Source: Streptomyces humidus (lineage in GTDB: Bacteria; Actinomycetota; Actinomycetes; Streptomycetales; Streptomycetaceae). From it: a DNA stretch of 64,000 nucleotides. Under the pieces are notes generated by a model. That model was not told the DNA's origin and did not search any database. It was given only the letters and a program-made list of their open reading frames with translations. Position numbers and translations under genes: made by a program. Within the stretch, counting starts at the first letter, position 1, and every line of letters starts with the position of its first letter. Below, piece after piece: positions 7,634 to 16,836 of the stretch. The stretch lies in the NCBI RefSeq assembly GCF_014649655.1, contig NZ_BMTL01000037.1, positions 1 to 64,000 on the forward strand. Direction: 5' to 3'.

Positions 7634-8776
7634 GTGACCCCCGTCGAGCTCTCCCGTACCGTGCTGTGCGCGGTGCGTCGTGCTGTCGACGAGGGGGAAC
7701 TCAGCGTGGCAGTTCCTGCTCGTGCCGTGGTCACGCCGCCGGGGCCCGGAGGGCAGGGCGACTACTCCACCAACATCGCCCTGCAGCTCGCCCGGCCGGC
7801 CGGGCAGACGCCGCTCCGGGTGGCCGAGGTTCTCCGGCCGTATCTGATGGGCGCCGAGGGCGTCTCCGGTGTCGAGATCACCGGGCCCGGGTTCCTCAAC
7901 ATCAGCCTCGACGGTTCCGCCGTCGCCGGCCTGGTCCGGCGGATCAGGCTCGACGGCTCGCGGTACGGGCACAGCGACGACCTCGCCGGAGAGGTCTTCG
8001 AGGTGCGGGTGCCGTACGAGGTGCGGGCCGAGGTGCTCGCCGACGTGCTCGCGCGGATCATCGGGGCGCAGGGCGGCCGTGTCGACGTCAGTCACGACGT
8101 CGGCCACGGGGCCAGCCGCGACATCGGCCATGGGGCCAGCCGCGAGGCCGGTCACGGGGTTGTCCGCGCCCTCGTCCACGGAGTCCGCCGCGATGACGCA
8201 CAGGGCGTCGGCGACGACGACCGCGGAGGCACTGTTCTCCGGCCCGTTCCCGCTCCCGAGGATCCTGCCCCGCTCGGTCTCGACGCCGCTCGCTGGGCCC
8301 TGCTCCACCCGGCCCCGCACGACCGGCCCCGCATCACCGCCGACCATCTGGTCCAGCGCGAGGGCAACCCCCTCTTCCGCGTCCGCTATGCCCACGCCCG
8401 CACCCGGGCCGTGCGCCGGAACGCCGCCGACCTGGGCTTCGCCGCCCGGCCCGGCCCGCTGGACGCCGCCGACCTCGTCAGCCTTCTCGCGGACTATCCC
8501 CGCATCCTCGCCACCGCCGTCGCCCCGGCGACCCGTTCGTCCAGGCCGTCGCCGCACCCGCTGGTCGTTGTCGACTTCGCCGCGCCGTCGCGGCTGGCCC
8601 GGCATCTGGTCGGGGTGGCCGACGCCACGCTCGCTCTGCTTCCCGCCGTCCTCCCGCGTGGTGCGGAGAAACCCTCGGCCGCCCATCGTGCCCGGCTCGC
8701 GCTCGCCGAAGCGGCCGGGGCGGTGCTGGCCGGCGGCCTGTCCCTGCTCGGCATCGACGCACCCGACCACCTCTGA
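7634..8776 (+). CDS. nrtL: ArgS-related anticodon-binding protein NrtL
   Basis: A 380-aa protein resembling arginyl-tRNA synthetase without its catalytic core. The N-terminus (residues ~1-90) is like the ArgRS Add-1 domain (GQGDYSTNIALQLARPAG and ITGPGFLNISL). The C-terminal ~150 residues are a DALR all-helical anticodon-binding domain (NPLFRVRYAHARTRAVRRNA). The HIGH and KMSKS motifs are missing, so it cannot charge tRNA. The name NrtL is the one used for Streptomyces homologues next to lysA. GTG at 7634 gives the conserved MTPVELSRTVL start. A Gly/His/Arg-rich repetitive stretch at residues ~155-185 replaces the synthetase core. lysA starts 14 bp after the stop, so they are probably co-transcribed. 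Role unknown. Confidence 0.85.
   Translation: MTPVELSRTVLCAVRRAVDEGELSVAVPARAVVTPPGPGGQGDYSTNIALQLARPAGQTPLRVAEVLRPYLMGAEGVSGVEITGPGFLNISLDGSAVAGLVRRIRLDGSRYGHSDDLAGEVFEVRVPYEVRAEVLADVLARIIGAQGGRVDVSHDVGHGASRDIGHGASREAGHGVVRALVHGVRRDDAQGVGDDDRGGTVLRPVPAPEDPAPLGLDAARWALLHPAPHDRPRITADHLVQREGNPLFRVRYAHARTRAVRRNAADLGFAARPGPLDAADLVSLLADYPRILATAVAPATRSSRPSPHPLVVVDFAAPSRLARHLVGVADATLALLPAVLPRGAEKPSAAHRARLALAEAAGAVLAGGLSLLGIDAPDHL
8101..8157 (+). repeat. 24-bp in-frame repeat inside nrtL
   Basis: Two near-identical 24-bp units (8101-8124 and 8125-8148) and a third partial one encode the octapeptide pattern GHGASRDI/GHGASREA/GHGVV. This is a coding minisatellite in the linker that replaces the synthetase catalytic core. 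Confidence 0.75.
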
Positions 8777-8790
8777 AAGAGCACGCCCAG

Positions 8791-10182
8791 ATGAGCCGTT
8801 CCGCCCACCCCGCCGGGCCCCGTCACGCCGACGTCCTTCCCGAGGGCCACTACTCCGCTCCGCCCGCCGACCTCAACGCCCTCGACCCCAAGGTCTGGGC
8901 GCGGACCGTCGTCCGTGACGACGACGGTGTCGTGACCGTCGGCGGCGTCGACGTCGTCACGCTCGCCGAGCAGCACGGCACGCCCGCCTACATCCTCGAC
9001 GAGGCCGACTTCCGCGACCGGGCCCGTGCCTGGCGCACGGCGTTCGGGGCCGACGCCGACGTCTTCTACGCGGGCAAGGCGTTCCTGTCCCGGGCCGTCG
9101 TGCGGTGGCTGCACGAGGAGGGGCTGAACCTCGACGTCTGCTCCGGCGGCGAGCTCGCCACCGCTCTGTCCGCCGGCATGCCCGCCGACCGGATCGCCTT
9201 CCACGGGAACAACAAGTCCACGGAGGAGATCGAGCGGGCGGTCGACGCCGGTGTCGGGCGGATCGTGCTCGACTCGTTCCAGGAGATCGTGCGGGTCGCG
9301 CACGTCGCGCAGTCCAGGGGCAAGCGGCAGCGGGTGCAGATCCGGATCACCGTCGGCGTCGAGGCGCACACGCACGAGTTCATCGCCACCGCCCACGAGG
9401 ACCAGAAGTTCGGGATCCCGCTCGCCGGCGGGCAGGCCGCCGAGGCCGTGCGGCGGGCGCTCCAGCTCGACGGGCTGGAGCTGATCGGGATCCACTCGCA
9501 CATCGGGTCGCAGATCTTCGACATGTCCGGCTTCGAGGTCGCCGCTCACCGGGTCGTCGGGCTGCTCAAGGACATCCGTGACGAGCACGGGGTGGAGCTG
9601 CCGGAGATCGACCTCGGAGGCGGGCTCGGGATCGCCTACACCAGTGACGACGATCCGAGCGAGCCGCACGAGATCGCCAAGGCGCTGACGGAGATCGTCA
9701 CCCGTGAGTGCGAGGCGGCCCGGCTGCGCACGCCCCGTATCTCCGTGGAGCCGGGCCGCGCCATCGTGGGCCCCACCGCCTTCACCCTCTACGAGGTCGG
9801 CACCGTCAAGCCGCTCGACGGACTGCGGACCTACGTCTCCGTCGACGGCGGCATGTCGGACAACATCCGTACCGCGCTCTACGACGCCGAGTACAGCGTC
9901 GCGCTCGTCTCCCGCGTGTCCGACGCCGCGCCGATGCCGGCGCGGGTCGTGGGCAAGCACTGCGAGAGCGGGGACATCGTGGTCAAGGACGCGTTCCTGC
10001 CCGCCGACCTGGCGCCGGGCGACCTGATCGCCGTGCCCGCCACCGGTGCGTACTGCCGGTCCATGGCCAGCAACTACAACCACGTGCTGCGGCCGCCGGT
10101 CGTCGTCGTGCACGAGGGGGAGTCGCGGGTCGTCGTGCGGCGCGAGACGGAGGAGGATCTGCTGCGGCTCGACGTCGGCTGA
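8791..10182 (+). CDS. lysA: diaminopimelate decarboxylase
   Basis: A 463-aa PLP enzyme (fold III, alanine-racemase-like barrel) that decarboxylates meso-diaminopimelate to L-lysine, the last lysine step. The Schiff-base Lys is K96 in DVFYAGKAFLSRA. Also visible are IGIHSHIGSQIFD, the phosphate-binding IDLGGGLGIAY, VEPGRAIVGP, and the dimer-partner active-site Cys in KHCESGDIVVKD. Length and motif order are normal. It begins an aspartate-family cluster with hom, thrC and thrB and follows nrtL closely. The 282 bp before hom contain a structured leader. Confidence 0.97.
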   Translation: MSRSAHPAGPRHADVLPEGHYSAPPADLNALDPKVWARTVVRDDDGVVTVGGVDVVTLAEQHGTPAYILDEADFRDRARAWRTAFGADADVFYAGKAFLSRAVVRWLHEEGLNLDVCSGGELATALSAGMPADRIAFHGNNKSTEEIERAVDAGVGRIVLDSFQEIVRVAHVAQSRGKRQRVQIRITVGVEAHTHEFIATAHEDQKFGIPLAGGQAAEAVRRALQLDGLELIGIHSHIGSQIFDMSGFEVAAHRVVGLLKDIRDEHGVELPEIDLGGGLGIAYTSDDDPSEPHEIAKALTEIVTRECEAARLRTPRISVEPGRAIVGPTAFTLYEVGTVKPLDGLRTYVSVDGGMSDNIRTALYDAEYSVALVSRVSDAAPMPARVVGKHCESGDIVVKDAFLPADLAPGDLIAVPATGAYCRSMASNYNHVLRPPVVVVHEGESRVVVRRETEEDLLRLDVG

Positions 10183-10368
10183 GCGCGTCGGCGCCGGTGC
10201 CGGCGGCCGGTGGGACGGTGACGGAAGAAGCCCGGGAACATCCGGCGGAACGGCCGCCGGGACGGTTGCCGGCCCGGGCGGTGGAACGGCCGGTGGAACG
10301 GCTGCCGGAACGGGCGGTGGGGCGGGTGGAAGATCTCCTGTCTGCCGTCCTCCGGAAATGAAATAGAT

Positions 10369-10417
10369 GTCTCACGATCCGGACCAGGGGCAGAAAGTCC
10401 GGTCCGGTGAGTGAGAC
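10369..10417 (+). promoter_or_regulatory. structured leader hairpin upstream of hom
   Basis: Two coaxial 7-bp stems (10369-10375 with 10411-10417; 10379-10385 with 10401-10407) are separated by a symmetric 3x3 internal loop (GAT opposite TGA) that allows tandem sheared G-A pairs. The apical loop is 15 nt. It lies 48-96 bp before the hom start. It could be an attenuator, RNA regulatory element or lysA terminator; no poly-T follows. Confidence 0.45.
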
Positions 10418-10464
10418 TGGGTCAACCGGAAACATCCGTAGACGGTACGAGGAAACGAGGTCGG

Positions 10465-11766
10465 ATGATGCGTACGCGTCCGCTGAAGGTGGCGCTGCTG
10501 GGCTGTGGAGTGGTCGGCTCAGAGGTGGCGCGCATCATGACGACGCACGCCGACGACCTCGCCGCCCGGATCGGGGCCCCCGTGGAGCTCGCCGGAGTGG
10601 CGGTGCGGCGGCCGTCCAGGGTCCGGGAGGGCATCGACCCCGCCCTCGTCACCACCGACGCCACCGCCCTGGTCAAACGCGGGGACATCGACGTCGTCGT
10701 CGAGGTCATCGGAGGCATCGAGCCGGCTCGTACGCTCATCACCACCGCCTTCGAGTACGGCGCGTCCGTCGTCTCGGCGAACAAGGCGCTCCTCGCCCAG
10801 GACGGCGCCGCGCTGCACGCCGCCGCCGAGGAGCACGGCGAGGACCTCTACTACGAGGCCGCCGTCGCCGGCGCCATCCCGCTGATCAGGCCGCTCCGTG
10901 AGTCCCTCGCAGGGGACAAGGTGAACCGGGTGCTGGGCATCGTCAACGGCACCACCAACTTCATCCTCGACAAGATGGACTCCACGGGCGCCGGATACCA
11001 GGAGGCGCTCGACGAGGCCACCGCCCTGGGGTACGCGGAGGCCGACCCGACGGCCGACGTCGAGGCGTTCGACGCCGCCGCCAAGGCCGCCATCCTCGCC
11101 GGGATCGCCTTCCACACGCGCGTGCGCCTCGACGACGTCTACCGCGAGGGCATGACCGAGGTGACGTCGGCCGACTTCGCCTCCGCCCGGGAGATGGGCT
11201 GCACCATCAAGCTGCTCGCCATCTGCGAGCGGGCCGCCGACGGCGCGTCGGTCACCGCGCGGGTGCATCCCGCGATGATTCCGCTGACCCATCCGCTCGC
11301 CTCGGTGCGCGGCGCCTACAACGCCGTGTTCGTCGAGTCGGACGCGGCCGGGCAGCTCATGTTCTACGGTCCCGGCGCCGGCGGTGCTCCCACCGCCTCC
11401 GCCGTGCTCGGCGACCTGGTCGCCGTCTGCCGCAACCGGCTCAGCGGGTCTACGGGGCCCGGCGAGTCGGCCTACGCCGCGCTGCCGGTGTCGCCGATGG
11501 GCGACGTCGTCACCCGGTATCACATCAGTCTCGACGTCGCGGACAAGCCTGGCGTTCTCGCCCAGGTCGCCACCGTCTTCGCCGAGCACGGAGTGTCCAT
11601 CGACACCGTGCGGCAGCAGGGCCGACTGGACGGAAGCGGCGAGGCCTCCCTCGTCGTCGTCACCCATCGCGCGTCCGACGCCTCCCTCACCGGGACCGTC
11701 GAGGCGCTGCGCAAGCTCGACACCGTGCGGGGTGTCGCCAGCATCATGCGGGTTGAAGGAGAGTAA
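10465..11766 (+). CDS. hom: homoserine dehydrogenase
   Basis: A 433-aa enzyme that reduces aspartate semialdehyde to homoserine with NAD(P)H, the branch point to threonine and methionine. The Rossmann start is VALLGCGVVGSEVARIM (GxGxxG). The catalytic domain has GIVNGTTNFILDKM, YAEADPTADVEAFDAAAKAA (substrate-binding Asp and catalytic Lys) and a C-terminal ACT domain (ISLDVADKPGVLAQVATVFA) that normally confers threonine feedback inhibition. Two adjacent ATG codons (10465, 10468) are possible starts; GAGG at 10457-10460 fits the second slightly better. thrC starts 6 bp after the stop, indicating an operon. Confidence 0.97.
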   Translation: MMRTRPLKVALLGCGVVGSEVARIMTTHADDLAARIGAPVELAGVAVRRPSRVREGIDPALVTTDATALVKRGDIDVVVEVIGGIEPARTLITTAFEYGASVVSANKALLAQDGAALHAAAEEHGEDLYYEAAVAGAIPLIRPLRESLAGDKVNRVLGIVNGTTNFILDKMDSTGAGYQEALDEATALGYAEADPTADVEAFDAAAKAAILAGIAFHTRVRLDDVYREGMTEVTSADFASAREMGCTIKLLAICERAADGASVTARVHPAMIPLTHPLASVRGAYNAVFVESDAAGQLMFYGPGAGGAPTASAVLGDLVAVCRNRLSGSTGPGESAYAALPVSPMGDVVTRYHISLDVADKPGVLAQVATVFAEHGVSIDTVRQQGRLDGSGEASLVVVTHRASDASLTGTVEALRKLDTVRGVASIMRVEGE

Positions 11767-11772
11767 CCAGCA

Positions 11773-12831
11773 ATGACCCACCAGTGGCGCGGAATCATCG
11801 AGGAGTACCGGGACCGGCTGCCGGTTTCCGACAGCACGCCCGTAGTGACGCTCCGTGAGGGCGGCACGCCCCTCGTGCCCGCGCAGGTGCTCTCCGAGCG
11901 CACGGGCTGCGAGGTCCACCTCAAGGTGGAGGGCGCGAACCCCACCGGGTCCTTCAAGGACCGGGGCATGACCATGGCCATCACGCGGGCCAAGGAGGAG
12001 GGCGCGCAGGCCGTCATCTGCGCCTCCACCGGCAACACCTCCGCCTCCGCCGCCGCGTACGCCGTGCGCGCCGGTATGGTCTCGGCCGTCCTCGTCCCCC
12101 GGGGCAAGATCGCGCTCGGCAAGATGGGGCAGGCCCTCATCCACGGCGCGAAGATCCTCCAGGTCGACGGCAACTTCGACGACTGCCTCACGCTCGCGCG
12201 TGCGCTGAGCGACAACTACCCGGTGGCGCTGGTCAATTCGGTGAACCCGGTGCGTATCGAGGGCCAGAAGACGGCCGCCTTCGAGATCGTCGACATGCTG
12301 GGCGACGCGCCCGACATCCACGTCCTGCCGGTCGGCAACGCGGGCAACATCACCGCGTACTGGAAGGGGTACCAGGAGTACGCCGCCGACAAGATCGCCG
12401 CGCGCACGCCCCAGATGTGGGGCTTCCAGGCGTCCGGCAGCGCCCCGATCGTGCGCGGCGAGGTCGTCAAGGACCCGTCGACGATCGCCACCGCGATCCG
12501 CATCGGCAATCCGGCCTCCTGGAAGTTCGCGCTGGCCGCGCAGGAGGAGTCCGGCGGCTTCATCGACGAGGTGACGGACCGTGAGATCCTGCGCGCCTAC
12601 CGGCTGTTGGCCGCGCAGGAGGGCGTCTTCGTGGAGCCCGCGTCCGCCGCGTCCGTGGCCGGTCTGCTGAAGGCGGCCGAGCAGGGCAAGGTCGACCCGG
12701 GGCAGCGGATCGTGTGCACCGTCACCGGCAACGGTCTGAAGGACCCCGACTGGGCCGTCGCGGGCGCACCGCAGCCGGTCACCGTGCCGGTCGACGCGGC
12801 GACGGCCGCCGAGCGCCTCGGACTCGCGTAA
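11773..12831 (+). CDS. thrC: threonine synthase
   Basis: A 352-aa PLP enzyme that converts O-phosphohomoserine to threonine. K62 in the NPTGSFKDRGM motif is the PLP lysine, and STGNTSASAAAYAVRAGM plus LPVGNAGNITAYWKGYQEY form the cofactor-phosphate loops. The length fits the short class found in actinomycetes. It sits 6 bp after hom. thrB follows only after a 583-bp gap, unlike the tight hom-thrC spacing, so thrB may have its own promoter. Confidence 0.97.
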   Translation: MTHQWRGIIEEYRDRLPVSDSTPVVTLREGGTPLVPAQVLSERTGCEVHLKVEGANPTGSFKDRGMTMAITRAKEEGAQAVICASTGNTSASAAAYAVRAGMVSAVLVPRGKIALGKMGQALIHGAKILQVDGNFDDCLTLARALSDNYPVALVNSVNPVRIEGQKTAAFEIVDMLGDAPDIHVLPVGNAGNITAYWKGYQEYAADKIAARTPQMWGFQASGSAPIVRGEVVKDPSTIATAIRIGNPASWKFALAAQEESGGFIDEVTDREILRAYRLLAAQEGVFVEPASAASVAGLLKAAEQGKVDPGQRIVCTVTGNGLKDPDWAVAGAPQPVTVPVDAATAAERLGLA

Positions 12832-13414
12832 GCGACACCGGAGCACCGCGGGGTGGACGCCGGGCACGGGCGTCGGCGCCGGCACCAGCGCCGACGCCCA
12901 CGGCCGGCGCGGGCGCCCCAGGGCCTCGGCTCTCGAGGCGACCTGCCGGTGCACCGCCCGGTCGGCCCAACGCCTCCGTCGTCCGGGCGGCCGGGCGGCC
13001 GGACGCCGAACCGCCCGGTCGGCCCAGGGCCTCGGCCCTTCGGGCGACGTGCCGGAGAAGTGTCAGGCGGCCCGGATCCTCGTGGTCAAGGGGACTTCCC
13101 CGGCGGATCGTTCGCAGGCTCAGGGCGGTCCGGACGGTCCGGGTGATCCGGGCGGTCCGGACGGTCCGAGCGACGCGCGACCCCGTGAGCGGCAGGTCGG
13201 GGGAGTTCCCCGGTGTGGGTGCACGAGGGGCCTGCGACACGCATCGTGCGCCTCCTGTGCGCCCTATGTCGCCGCAGAACCTTCCTTCGATAGGCTGTAC
13301 CGGACCCGCCCGCTCGCATATGCCGCAGTGACGCGTCGCCGTCGCGGTCCCGGGTCCTCCCCACGCATCGCCTCTCATTCGACAGTCCCGCAGCTCAAGG
13401 AGAGTCATCGCGAG
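12832..13414. repeat. 583-bp repeat-rich gap between thrC and thrB
   Basis: No gene is supported. The DNA is built of short duplicated pieces: CCAGGGCCTCGGC at 12918-12930 and 13024-13036, ACCGCCCGGTCGGCCCA at 12953-12969 and 13010-13026, and GGTCCGG runs near 13125-13175. A TAGGCT box at 13291-13296 resembles a Streptomyces -10 element, and a good ribosome binding site (AAGGAGAG, 13398-13405) precedes thrB. The -35 region is weak, so I do not call the promoter firmly. Confidence 0.5.
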
Positions 13415-14344
13415 ATGGCCGGTCCCGCCTTCCGCGCCGCCCCCGTCCGGGTGCGCGTCCCCGCCACCAGCGCCAACCTCGGCCCGGGTTTCGACGCCTT
13501 CGGCCTCGCGCTGGGACTCTACGACGACGTGGTCGTCCGGGTGGCCGACTCGGGGCTGCACATCGACATCGCGGGCGAGGGCAGCGAGACGCTGCCGCGG
13601 GACGAGAAGCACCTCCTCGTCCGGTCCCTGCGCACGGCCTTCGACATCCTGGGCGGTCAGCCGCGGGGCCTGGAGATCGTCTGCGCCAACCGCATTCCGC
13701 ACGGCCGGGGCCTCGGCTCGTCGTCGGCCGCGATCTGCGCGGGCATCGTCGCCGCGCGCGCGGTGACCATAGGCGGGGAGAGCAGGCTCGACGACGCGGC
13801 CCTGCTGGAGCTTGCGACCGAGATCGAGGGGCACCCGGACAACGTGGCGGCCTGTCTGCTCGGAGGGTTCACCCTGTCCTGGATGGAGGCGGGCGCCGCG
13901 CGGGCGATCAGGATGGAGCCCGCCGATTCCATCGTTCCGGTGGTTTTCGTGCCCGGGAAGCCGGTGCTGACCGAGACCGCGCGCGGACTGCTCCCGCGCT
14001 CCGTGCCGCATGTCGACGCTGCCGCCAACGCGGGCCGCGCGGGCCTGCTCGTCGAGGCCCTCACGCGCCGCCCGGAACTGCTGCTGCCGGCCACCGAGGA
14101 CCGTCTGCACCAGGAGTACCGCGCGCCGGCCATGCCGGACAGCGCGGCGCTGGTGGAGCGGTTGCGCGCGGACCGGATCCCCGCGGTGATCTCCGGCGCC
14201 GGCCCCACGGTGATGGCGCTGGCCGACGCGGGAACGGCCGACAAGATCGAAGCCTCGGCCGGCGCGGACTGGGCCGCGAACCGCCTGGCCCTGGACCTGC
14301 GAGGGGCGAGCGTGCTGCCCCTGGCGCCCTCCGGCGACATCTAG
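13415..14344 (+). CDS. thrB: homoserine kinase
   Basis: A 309-aa GHMP-family kinase that phosphorylates homoserine with ATP, supplying ThrC. Motif 1 is VRVPATSANLGPGFDAFGLA near the N-terminus, the ATP loop is PHGRGLGSSSAAICAGIVAA (residues ~97-116), and the C-terminal motif 3 is PAVISGAGPTVMALA. The ATG at 13415 is selected because AAGGAGAG lies about 10 nt upstream and homology begins within 10 codons; the open frame continues upstream without similarity. Confidence 0.96.
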   Translation: MAGPAFRAAPVRVRVPATSANLGPGFDAFGLALGLYDDVVVRVADSGLHIDIAGEGSETLPRDEKHLLVRSLRTAFDILGGQPRGLEIVCANRIPHGRGLGSSSAAICAGIVAARAVTIGGESRLDDAALLELATEIEGHPDNVAACLLGGFTLSWMEAGAARAIRMEPADSIVPVVFVPGKPVLTETARGLLPRSVPHVDAAANAGRAGLLVEALTRRPELLLPATEDRLHQEYRAPAMPDSAALVERLRADRIPAVISGAGPTVMALADAGTADKIEASAGADWAANRLALDLRGASVLPLAPSGDI

Positions 14345-14373
14345 AAGTGCGCGGTTGCCGGATTTCGAGAGGG

Positions 14374-14400
14374 GGAATGTTTGTTGGATCCGGTAGTGTT
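14374..14400 (+). promoter_or_regulatory. SigR-type promoter candidate for rho
   Basis: GGAAT (14374-14378), 19 bp, then GTT (14398-14400), matching the actinomycete SigR/SigH disulfide-stress consensus GGAAT-N18/19-GTT. It stands about 350 bp before the rho start, which would leave a long 5' leader. No gene is visible in 14345-14749. Confidence 0.5.
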
Positions 14401-14749
14401 AATCTCAAGTCTGCACCCGACCCCACCATGGCGAGGTGCTTCGTGTCCCCCTCCGGGACAGACATTCTTCCGGGAGCTTCCCAAGCCGCACTGCGTTCCG
14501 TACGTCGTACCTGGGCAGTACGCCGTGCAGCGACGCTGAGCGGTCCTCGGGGCACGCTCCGGAATCGGTGCGACCACGCGACGTGACACTGGGTGTCGCG
14601 GTTCGTTCAGGAAGCGCCATCACCAGAAATCTCTTCCGCCGCTTCGGCGGACAACCGCCCCGGCTTCGCCACAGCAAGGACCGAAGCCGGACAGCACAAA
14701 CGGTCGCCGAGCCAGACAGGCCGACGTCCGCTCCAGGGAAGGACCCTTC

Positions 14750-16813
14750 GTGAGCGACACCACCGATCTGATGGGCGCACGTGTCGAGGAGACCGCTGCC
14801 GCGCCCGCCACGGACGCCTCCGCGCCTGCCACCGGTGCGGGCTCCCGGCGGCGCCGCGGTACCGGCCTCGACGGCATGGTGCTGGCCGAGCTGCAGCAGG
14901 TCGCATCCGGACTCGGCATCAGGGGCACCGCGCGGATGCGCAAGAGCCAGCTGATCGAGGTCATCAAGGAGGCGCAGGCCGGGGGCAACTCCCAGGCCCC
15001 TTCGGGCACCGGGGGAGGCGCCGCCCCCGCGAAGGCGTCTCCCGCTGAGGACGCCGCCGAGACCAAGCCCAAGCGCCGCGCCACCTCCAAGGCGCGCACG
15101 GGCGAGTCCGCCGAGAAGAAGGCGGAGACCGCCCCGGCCGAGGCCGCCGCCGAGAAGGCCGTGGCCCAGCAGCAGATCGAGATCCCCGGCCAGCCGGCCG
15201 GCGGCGAAGCCCCCGCCGAGCGCCGTCGTCGGCGCGCCACCTCCGAGGCGGGCAGCCCGGAGACGGTCGTCGCCGAGGCGAAGAGCGCCGCGAAGACCGA
15301 GGCCCCCGCTCAGGCGCAGACCGAGGCCCAGGGCCAGCCGCAGGGCGACGCCCGCGGTGACGCCGACGGCGCCGAGGGCCGTCGCCGCGACCGCCGTGAG
15401 CGCGGCCGCGACCGCGGTGACCGCAGCGACCGCGGCGACCGCCGCAAGGGCGACGAGCAGCAGGGCGGCCAGCAGCAGCGTGGCGGCCCGCAGCAGGGCC
15501 AGCAGCAGAGCGGCGGCCGCCAGGACCGCCAGCAGCGTGACAACGGCCCGCGGGCCGACGAGGACGACGACTTCGAGGGCGGCCGGCGTGGCCGTCGCGG
15601 CCGTTACCGCGACCGCCGCGGCCGTCGTGGGCGCGACGAGATCGGCGCCCCGGAGCCGCAGCTCGCCGACGACGACGTCCTGATCCCCGTCGCGGGCATC
15701 CTGGACATCCTCGACAACTACGCCTTCATCCGTACGTCGGGCTACCTGCCGGGTCCGAACGACGTCTACGTCTCCCTCGCCCAGGTCCGCAAGAACGGCC
15801 TGCGCAAGGGCGACCACGTCACCGGCGCGGTCCGCCAGCCCAAGGAAGGCGAGCGGCGCGAGAAGTTCAACGCGCTGGTCCGACTGGACTCCGTGAACGG
15901 CATGGCGCCCGAACACGGCCGCGGGCGCCCGGAGTTCAACAAGCTGACCCCGCTGTACCCGCAGGACCGCCTCCGTCTGGAGACGGACCCGGGCGTGCTG
16001 ACGACCCGGATCATCGACCTCGTGTCGCCGATCGGCAAGGGCCAGCGCGGTCTGATCGTGGCCCCGCCGAAGACCGGCAAGACCATGATCATGCAGGCGA
16101 TCGCCAACGCGATCACCCACAACAACCCCGAGTGCCACCTGATGGTCGTCCTGGTCGACGAGCGTCCGGAAGAGGTCACCGACATGCAGCGGTCGGTGAA
16201 GGGCGAGGTCATCTCCTCGACCTTCGACCGCCCCGCCGAGGACCACACCACGGTCGCCGAGCTCGCCATCGAGCGCGCCAAGCGTCTGGTGGAACTGGGC
16301 CACGACGTGGTCGTGCTGCTCGACTCGATCACCCGTCTGGGCCGTGCGTACAACCTCGCCGCGCCCGCCTCCGGCCGCATCCTGTCCGGTGGTGTCGACT
16401 CGACCGCCCTGTACCCGCCGAAGCGCTTCTTCGGTGCGGCCCGCAACATCGAGGACGGCGGCTCGCTGACCATCCTCGCCACCGCCCTGGTGGACACCGG
16501 GTCCCGCATGGACGAGGTGATCTTCGAGGAGTTCAAGGGCACCGGCAACATGGAGCTCAAGCTCGACCGCAAGCTCGCCGACAAGCGCATCTTCCCGGCG
16601 GTGGACGTCGACGCGTCCGGCACCCGCAAGGAAGAGATCCTGCTCGGCAACGACGAGCTGGCCGTCGTCTGGAAGCTGCGCCGGGTGCTGCACGCGCTCG
16701 ACCAGCAGCAGGCGATCGAGCTGCTGCTCGACAAGATGAAGCAGACGAAGTCGAACGGCGAGTTCCTGCTGCAGATCCAGAAGACGACGCCGTCGCCGGG
16801 CAACAACGACTGA
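14750..16813 (+). CDS. rho: transcription termination factor Rho
   Basis: A 687-aa Rho, much longer than the ~420-aa E. coli protein. Residues ~30-75 are the Rho_N SAP-like helix bundle (MVLAELQQVASGLGIRGTAR). Residues ~85-305 are a disordered, Arg/Gln/Gly/Asp-rich insertion typical of high-GC actinobacteria. The OSB-fold RNA-binding domain follows (VAGILDILDNYAFIRTSGYL), then the RecA-like motor with Walker A APPKTGKTMIMQAI (K~444), Walker B VVVLLDSITRLGRAYN, and the Q/R loops. GTG at 14750 has GGGAAGGA upstream. It forms a hexameric RNA translocase that ends transcription. A 14-bp-stem terminator follows. Confidence 0.97.
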   Translation: MSDTTDLMGARVEETAAAPATDASAPATGAGSRRRRGTGLDGMVLAELQQVASGLGIRGTARMRKSQLIEVIKEAQAGGNSQAPSGTGGGAAPAKASPAEDAAETKPKRRATSKARTGESAEKKAETAPAEAAAEKAVAQQQIEIPGQPAGGEAPAERRRRRATSEAGSPETVVAEAKSAAKTEAPAQAQTEAQGQPQGDARGDADGAEGRRRDRRERGRDRGDRSDRGDRRKGDEQQGGQQQRGGPQQGQQQSGGRQDRQQRDNGPRADEDDDFEGGRRGRRGRYRDRRGRRGRDEIGAPEPQLADDDVLIPVAGILDILDNYAFIRTSGYLPGPNDVYVSLAQVRKNGLRKGDHVTGAVRQPKEGERREKFNALVRLDSVNGMAPEHGRGRPEFNKLTPLYPQDRLRLETDPGVLTTRIIDLVSPIGKGQRGLIVAPPKTGKTMIMQAIANAITHNNPECHLMVVLVDERPEEVTDMQRSVKGEVISSTFDRPAEDHTTVAELAIERAKRLVELGHDVVVLLDSITRLGRAYNLAAPASGRILSGGVDSTALYPPKRFFGAARNIEDGGSLTILATALVDTGSRMDEVIFEEFKGTGNMELKLDRKLADKRIFPAVDVDASGTRKEEILLGNDELAVVWKLRRVLHALDQQQAIELLLDKMKQTKSNGEFLLQIQKTTPSPGNND

Positions 16814-16836
16814 CGCCCGTCCCGCAGCAGACCGAA

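Noticed and set aside
10519..12954. 811-codon open frame opposite hom and thrC
   Set aside because: Antisense shadow of GC-rich codons; the translation is Arg/Gly/Val/Asp-rich without family motifs, while the plus strand encodes clear enzymes.
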